A stretch of DNA of 10,712 nt from CAVPMN01 sp963706425. GTDB taxonomy: Bacteria > Actinomycetota > Acidimicrobiia > Acidimicrobiales > Acidimicrobilacustridaceae. The stretch is from positions 1 through 10,712 of the forward strand of contig CAVPMN010000023.1 in assembly GCA_963706425.1 (NCBI GenBank), read 5' to 3'. The position numbers were made by a program, and so were the translations under genes. Within the stretch, counting starts at the first letter, position 1, and every line of letters starts with the position of its first letter. This document shows positions 6,878 to 10,712 of the stretch, in pieces. The notes beneath the pieces were generated by a model that ran no database searches, had not been told where the DNA came from, and saw only the letters and a program-made list of their open reading frames with translations.

Positions 6878-6955
6878 TGGTCGGGCTGGCGGGATTCGAA
6901 CCCACGACCTTCGGTCCCCCAGACCGACGCGTGAACCAAGCTGCGCCACAGCCCG
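6878..6955 (-). tRNA. tRNA-Pro (anticodon GGG), CCA end encoded
   Basis: The minus-strand sequence folds into a standard cloverleaf. A 7-bp acceptor stem (CGGGCTG with CAGCCCG) is followed by a D-arm region (GCGCAGCTTGG), an anticodon stem TCGGT/ACCGA enclosing the loop CTGGGGG (anticodon GGG at 6920-6918), and a T-arm with GTGGGTTCGAATCCCGCC. The discriminator base is A (6881), and CCA follows at 6880-6878 in the DNA. GGG reads CCC and CCU proline codons, of which CCC is frequent in this window. A TAGGAT hexamer lies 12 bases upstream of the mature 5' end, and a strong inverted repeat lies just downstream. Confidence 0.95.
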
Positions 6956-6967
6956 TGTGAAGGGTCG

Positions 6968-6973
6968 ATCCTA
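6968..6973 (-). promoter_or_regulatory. Candidate -10 element for tRNA-Pro
   Basis: TAGGAT on the minus strand fits the actinobacterial TANNNT -10 pattern and lies 12 bases before the tRNA 5' end, a usual distance for a short 5' leader removed by RNase P. No recognisable -35 box was found at 16-19 bases upstream, so the call rests on one hexamer and its position. Confidence 0.4.
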
Positions 6974-7127
6974 ACCGCGGTGCACAGGGCGGCCGAATCC
7001 GACGTGACACCCGCCACGCCCCAGCGCGACGGCCGTAGGCAAATCGACCCGTTCACACCCCACGCGCTTCACCTCGGGCGAAGCCGTGCCGATGGTCCGG
7101 TCGTCCTGCCATCTCCAGGGAGCACCG

Positions 7128-8768
7128 ATGACCACCATCCCCCGCCGCCCCGCCGGCCTGCGTTCGTCCCGCTCGGCCGCCGTCGTGGCCGCCATGCTCA
7201 CCGTCGGCCTGCTCGCCAGCGCCTGTGGCAGCTCGAGCTCCGACAGCGGCGACGCCGCCCCCTCCTCAGCGCAACCCGAGGAGGCCTCCCTCACGCCGAC
7301 ACCCGGCGGCACGGTCGTCTGGGGCCTCGAAGCCGAGACCGACGGCCTCAACCCCATCAGCGGCCGCTGGGCGATGTCGGGCCACATGATGGCCTCGGCG
7401 ATCTTCGACCCGCTGGTGTCGCTCGACGACGAGGGCACCTGGACCCCCTACCTGGCCGAGTCGCTCGAGCCCAACGCCGACTTCACCGTCTGGACCGTCA
7501 CCCTGCGCGAGGGCGTGACCTTCCACGACGGCACCCCGCTCACCGCGGCCGATGTGGCCAACACGCTGACGCTGCACCAGGACTCGGCGGTCACCGCCCG
7601 CGCCGTCTCCAACATGGCCACGGCGGAAGCCACCGGCCCGCTCACGGTGACGGTCACCATGAAGGAGCCGTGGTCGACCTTCCCCTACACGCTCACGACC
7701 CAGGCCGGCTACATCCCGGCGCCGGCCATGCTCGACGACCCGGCCGAGGCCCGGACGCCCATCGGCACCGGCCCGTTCGTCTACCAGGAGTGGGACTACG
7801 GCAAGGCGTTCCGCGCCACCAAGAACACCTCCTACTGGCAGGAGGGCCTCCCCTACCTCGACGCCGTCGAGTTCCGTCCCCTCGTCGACCCGGCCGACCG
7901 CGCCGACGCGCTGCTCACCGGCGACGTCGACGCCATCAGCACCATCACCGCCGCCGACATCACCCGCATCAGCGAGACCGATGGCTTCTCCGTGCTCACC
8001 TTCAACGAGGGCGAAGAGCAGTTCGTGATGTTCAACTCGGGCAAGCCGCCGTTCGACAACCAGACGGCGCGGCTGGCGCTGGCCCGGGCCACCGATGCCG
8101 CCACCATCCGACAGGCCATCGAGGGCGACGCCGGCGTGGAGGCCACCAGCCTCTGGGCTCCCAGCCAGCTCGGTGCCTCCGACGACGACGGCTACCTGGG
8201 CTACAACCTCGACGCGGCCAAGCAGCTCGTGGCCCAGTACCAGACCGAGACGGGCCAACCCCTGGCGGTCACCCTCACCGCCGGCGAGGACATCGAGCTG
8301 CGCCGACTGCAACAGCTCCTGAAAGAGCAGTGGGAAGCGGCCGGCGCCCAGGTCGAGCTGGTGACCGTGGCCCAGGCAGACCTCGTCGTCAACGGCGCCC
8401 TCGGCCAGTACGAGGCCACCCTCTGGCGCAACTTCGGCCACCCCGATCCCGACACCGAGTTCGTGTGGCTGCACTCCACGAGCATCGATCCGTCGCTCAT
8501 CTCGCTCAACTTCGCGCAGTACGCCGACCCCGGAGTCGACGAAGCGCTCGCTGCGGGTCGCTCGACCACCGACGAGGCGGCCCGCTCGGAGGCCTACGCC
8601 ACCGTCGCCCGCCTGCTGAACGCCAACGCGCCCTATGTCTGGCTCTATCGCGAGACGTGGGCCATCGCCGCCCGCGACAGCGTGCACGGCTACGACCAGG
8701 CCGCCAACGGCTCGATCCAGACGCTGGGCGCAAAGACCTGGATCGCCGATCTCTGGAAGGAGAGCTGA
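7128..8768 (+). CDS. Peptide/nickel-type ABC transporter substrate-binding lipoprotein (SBP_bac_5), copy 1
   Basis: This 546-residue exported lipoprotein has a twin-Arg-free n-region (MTTIPRRPAGLRSSRS), a hydrophobic core and the lipobox LLASAC with Cys33 as the lipid anchor. A Ser/Gly/Asp-rich linker follows. The mature part is a family 5 solute-binding protein of the DppA/OppA class: TPGGTVVWGLEAETDGLNP at its start, FDPLVSLDDEG, VTLREGVTFHDGTPLTAADV and GTGPFVYQEWDYG in order. Such proteins capture oligopeptides, nickel or similar ligands outside the membrane for an ABC importer; the ligand here is unknown. I chose ATG 7128 because AGGGAG lies five bases upstream; the frame is open from a GTG at 7086, but that adds no signal-peptide feature. 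The stop overlaps the next start as TGATG, so the two genes are cotranscribed. No permease or ATPase gene lies in the window. Confidence 0.93.
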   Translation: MTTIPRRPAGLRSSRSAAVVAAMLTVGLLASACGSSSSDSGDAAPSSAQPEEASLTPTPGGTVVWGLEAETDGLNPISGRWAMSGHMMASAIFDPLVSLDDEGTWTPYLAESLEPNADFTVWTVTLREGVTFHDGTPLTAADVANTLTLHQDSAVTARAVSNMATAEATGPLTVTVTMKEPWSTFPYTLTTQAGYIPAPAMLDDPAEARTPIGTGPFVYQEWDYGKAFRATKNTSYWQEGLPYLDAVEFRPLVDPADRADALLTGDVDAISTITAADITRISETDGFSVLTFNEGEEQFVMFNSGKPPFDNQTARLALARATDAATIRQAIEGDAGVEATSLWAPSQLGASDDDGYLGYNLDAAKQLVAQYQTETGQPLAVTLTAGEDIELRRLQQLLKEQWEAAGAQVELVTVAQADLVVNGALGQYEATLWRNFGHPDPDTEFVWLHSTSIDPSLISLNFAQYADPGVDEALAAGRSTTDEAARSEAYATVARLLNANAPYVWLYRETWAIAARDSVHGYDQAANGSIQTLGAKTWIADLWKES

Positions 8769-10436
8769 TGCTCCGCTCCCGCTCCCTCGTCGTCTCCGGT
8801 CGCTACCCTCGCGGCGCTCGGACTGTTCGCCGGGGCGTCGCCGCCCTCGCAGCCCTCGGACTGCTCGCCACCGCATGCGGTGACTCGTCCTCGTCGTCGG
8901 AGGCGGCGCCGAGCCCCACCGCTGCCTCCGAGGCGGCGGTCGACGAGGGCACCCCGGTCAGCGGCGGCACCGTGGTTTGGGGCCTCGAGGCCGAGACCGA
9001 CGGCCTCAACCCCATCAGTGGTCGATGGGTCGTGAGCGGCCATGTGATGGCTTCGGCCATCTTCGATCCGCTCGTCAGCCTCGACCAGGACGGCCAGCCC
9101 GAGCCTTACCTCGCGGAGTCACTCGAGCCCAGCGACGACTATCTCGTGTGGACCATCACTGTTCGCGACGGCGTGCTCTTCCATGACGGCACGGAGCTGA
9201 CCGCCGAGGCGGTCGCCAACGCCCTCACCCTGCATCTCGACAGCGCCATGACGGGCGATGCGGTCACCAACGTGGCGTCGGTGGAGGCCACCGGTCCCCT
9301 CACCGTCACCGTGACCATGAACGAGCCGTGGGCCGCGTTCCCCTACACGCTCACCACGCAGGTCGGCTACATCCCGGCCCCGTCGATGCTCGATGACCCG
9401 AACGACGCCCGTACGCCCGTCGGTACCGGCCCGTTCCGCTACCAGGACTGGGACTACGGCACGTCGTTCACTGCGAGCCGCAACCCCGACTACTGGGGCA
9501 CCGACGACGCAGGCGTGCAGCTCCCCTACCTCGACTCGATCGAGTTCCGACCGATCCCCGATCCGCAATCGCGCACGAACGCATTGCTCAACGACGACAT
9601 CGACATGCTCACCACCGTCGTTCCCCAGGAAATCGAGCGGCTGGAAGCGTCCCCCGGCATCGAGACCCTCACCTACGACAAGGGCGAGAAGCAGTTCGTC
9701 ATGCTCAACACGGGCAAGGCGCCCTTCACCAGCGAGACAGCCCGTCTGGCCGTCGCCTACGCCACCGACCCCGAGACCATCCTCGCCGAGACCGGCTTCG
9801 GTTTCGCCGCACCCGTCACCGGCATCTGGTCGGAGGGCACGGTGGGCTACGAAGAGGACGACGGCTACCTCGGGTTCGACCTCGAGAAGGCCAAATCGCT
9901 CGTCGCCCAGTACGAGTCCGAGAGCGGCCAGCCCCTCACCTTCACCTACACCGTCGACGACACCTCCAACGTGCGGGCCACCCAGCTGCTCGTCGAGATG
10001 TGGGCGGCCGCCGGCATCGAGGTGGAGGTGAAGACGGTGACGCAGGCCGATTCGCCGGTCGCCGGCGCCCTCGGTCAGTTCGAGGCCATCGACTGGCGCT
10101 TCTTCGGAGCCATCGACCCCGACATGGAGTACGTCTGGCTCAGCTCGAAGAGCATCGATCCCACCGGCATCTCGTTGAACTTCTCGCAGTTCGCCGATCC
10201 GGCGATCGACTCGGCGCTCGACGTCGGTCGCAGCATGGTTGACCCCGCCGAGCGGCAGGCCGCGTACAGCAGCATCGCCCGCATCCTCAACGAGAACGTG
10301 CCCTACATCTGGCTCTACGGGGTCACCTCGGCCCTGGCCGCCACCGAATCGGTGCACGGCTACCGCGAACGCGGCCAACGGCAGCATCCAGACCCTCGGG
10401 CCGAAGACCTGGGTCGCCACCCTCTGGAAGGACTGA
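8768..10436 (+). CDS. Peptide/nickel-type ABC transporter substrate-binding lipoprotein (SBP_bac_5), copy 2, frameshifted near its C-terminus
   Basis: A close paralogue of the gene before it. The signal peptide ends in the lipobox LLATAC with Cys37, followed by a Ser-rich linker. The mature domain repeats the family 5 blocks in order: SGGTVVWGLEAETDGLNPIS, SAIFDPLVSLD, GVLFHDGTELTAEAV, ARTPVGTGPFRYQDWDYG, LNFSQFADPAID. AAGGAG sits five bases before the ATG, which overlaps the preceding TGA by one base. As read, the frame loses homology after SVHGY and continues to a TAG at 10549. Removing one base near 10363-10374 restores AANGSIQTLGPKTWVATLWKD and a TGA at 10434-10436, matching the first copy's AANGSIQTLGAKTWIADLWKES residue for residue. 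The corrected length is 555 residues. Either the window carries a one-base indel error or the gene has a very recent frameshift whose product has an altered tail. Confidence 0.92.
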
Positions 10437-10440
10437 CCGC

Positions 10441-10698
10441 CTACCTGGCGAGCAGCCATTGCAAGCAGCTCACCTGGCGAGCAGCCATTGCACGCAGTTC
10501 ACCTGGCGAGCAGCCATTGCACGCCTTGAATCGTGGTGCAGCGAGGTAGATGGCGGCGGCCGCCACCAGGATCCAGAAGTGCCACGGCACGTGGGTGTCG
10601 GGCGGCTCGCCGATCACGCGCCCGCACGACGGGCAGGTGCCGTCGGGCGGCAGGCTGTTCGGGTTCCAGAACTTGTCGCAGTCCTCACACCACGGCAC
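10441..10698 (-). CDS. Small zinc-ribbon membrane protein (85 aa), unknown function
   Basis: The protein starts MPWCEDCDKFW. Two Cys pairs, C4-x2-C7 and C22-x2-C25 (CPSC), form a likely zinc ribbon, and a Pro/Asn linker lies between them. One hydrophobic helix follows (about residues 40-54, FWILVAAAAIYLAA). The architecture is a small zinc-binding head on a single membrane anchor. I recognise no defined role. I chose the GTG at 10698 because it places Cys4 near the N-terminus and AAGG lies about nine bases upstream. The ATG at 10703 is in another frame. The last 28 residues or so are encoded by a 29-bp tandem repeat read successively in three frames, so the C-terminus is probably not ancestral. 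The gene converges on the second binding protein, whose probable stop lies four bases away. Confidence 0.78.
   Translation of the reverse strand: MPWCEDCDKFWNPNSLPPDGTCPSCGRVIGEPPDTHVPWHFWILVAAAAIYLAAPRFKACNGCSPGELRAMAARQVSCLQWLLAR
10443..10529. repeat. 29-bp direct tandem repeat, three copies
   Basis: Copies begin at 10443, 10472 and 10501, each opening ACCTGGCGAGCAGCCATTGC. Copies 1 and 2 differ at two of 29 positions. Copy 3 is identical to copy 2 for its first 24 bases and then diverges into unique sequence. The spacing is constant and there is no spacer, so this is a minisatellite and not a CRISPR array. The unit is not a multiple of three, so the zinc-ribbon gene that crosses it reads each copy in a different frame. 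Confidence 0.95.
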
Positions 10699-10712
10699 GA
10701 CATCGCACCTTA

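Noticed and set aside
6745..6960. Plus-strand ORF containing GLAGFEPTTFGPPD
   Set aside because: This peptide is the well-known false translation of the complement of a tRNA T-arm and anticodon arm; the tRNA-Pro gene explains it.
7066..7084. GCTTC/GAAGC inverted repeat upstream of the first binding protein as an operator
   Set aside because: The 5-bp stem with a 9-base loop is too weak and too common at this GC content, and no promoter could be placed around it.
6980..8767. Giant 1189-residue plus-strand frame leading into the second binding protein
   Set aside because: The first 596 codons are a His/Arg/Pro-rich shadow of the first binding protein. The second gene has its own start, ribosome binding site and signal peptide at 8768.
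7266..8876. Long minus-strand ORF antisense to the first binding protein
   Set aside because: It is Gly/Val/Arg-rich shadow sequence with no ribosome binding site or domain. The plus strand carries a complete lipoprotein.
10443..10529. CRISPR array
   Set aside because: There are only three directly adjoining 29-bp units with no spacers, and no cas genes nearby. It is a tandem repeat.

Overview
The window is GC-rich, densely packed bacterial chromosome. Several genes use GTG or TTG starts, lipoproteins carry actinobacterial-style lipoboxes, and intergenic gaps are very short. Taken together this suggests a high-GC actinobacterium, possibly of the Acidimicrobiia; that placement is inference, because no rRNA or other strong marker is present. 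There is no phage, transposase or CRISPR signal. Most of the window is housekeeping or ordinary accessory sequence.

Layout. Bases 1-268 (-) hold the N-terminal part of a CDP-alcohol phosphatidyltransferase, divergent from a HIT-family gene (332-742, +). Next is a tight three-gene minus-strand cluster, read from 3802 down to about 743: a crotonase-family enzyme, an SRAP/HMCES-type DNA-protein crosslinking protein, and a DUF2079-type polytopic membrane protein. Divergent from the crotonase, with only 18 bp between start codons, is a DMT-type membrane protein (3821 to about 4712, +). It converges on lysS (4709-6265, -). Two very short single-span membrane ORFs (6379-6501 + and 6536-6631 -) converge in the next stretch. 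A tRNA-Pro(GGG) gene (-) follows, with a perfect 21-bp inverted repeat just past its 3' end. The right third holds two tandem paralogous lipoprotein substrate-binding proteins of the peptide/nickel (SBP_bac_5) type, overlapping by one base. No permease or ATPase gene lies nearby. They converge on a small zinc-ribbon membrane protein whose 3' end is built from a 29-bp tandem repeat.

The most striking pattern is that three genes (DUF2079, DMT and the second binding protein) each run out of frame just before a well-placed stop codon, so that their ORFs continue antisense into the neighbour. In each case a single-base change restores a stop abutting the convergent gene. For the second binding protein the paralogue next door shows this directly. 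All three sites lie in short GC-only inverted repeats, which points to indel errors or slippage at hairpins rather than to real overlapping genes. I found no convincing new multi-gene system. The better leads are the palindrome beside the tRNA, the tandem repeat that rewrites a C-terminus, the paired binding proteins and the two small membrane ORFs.
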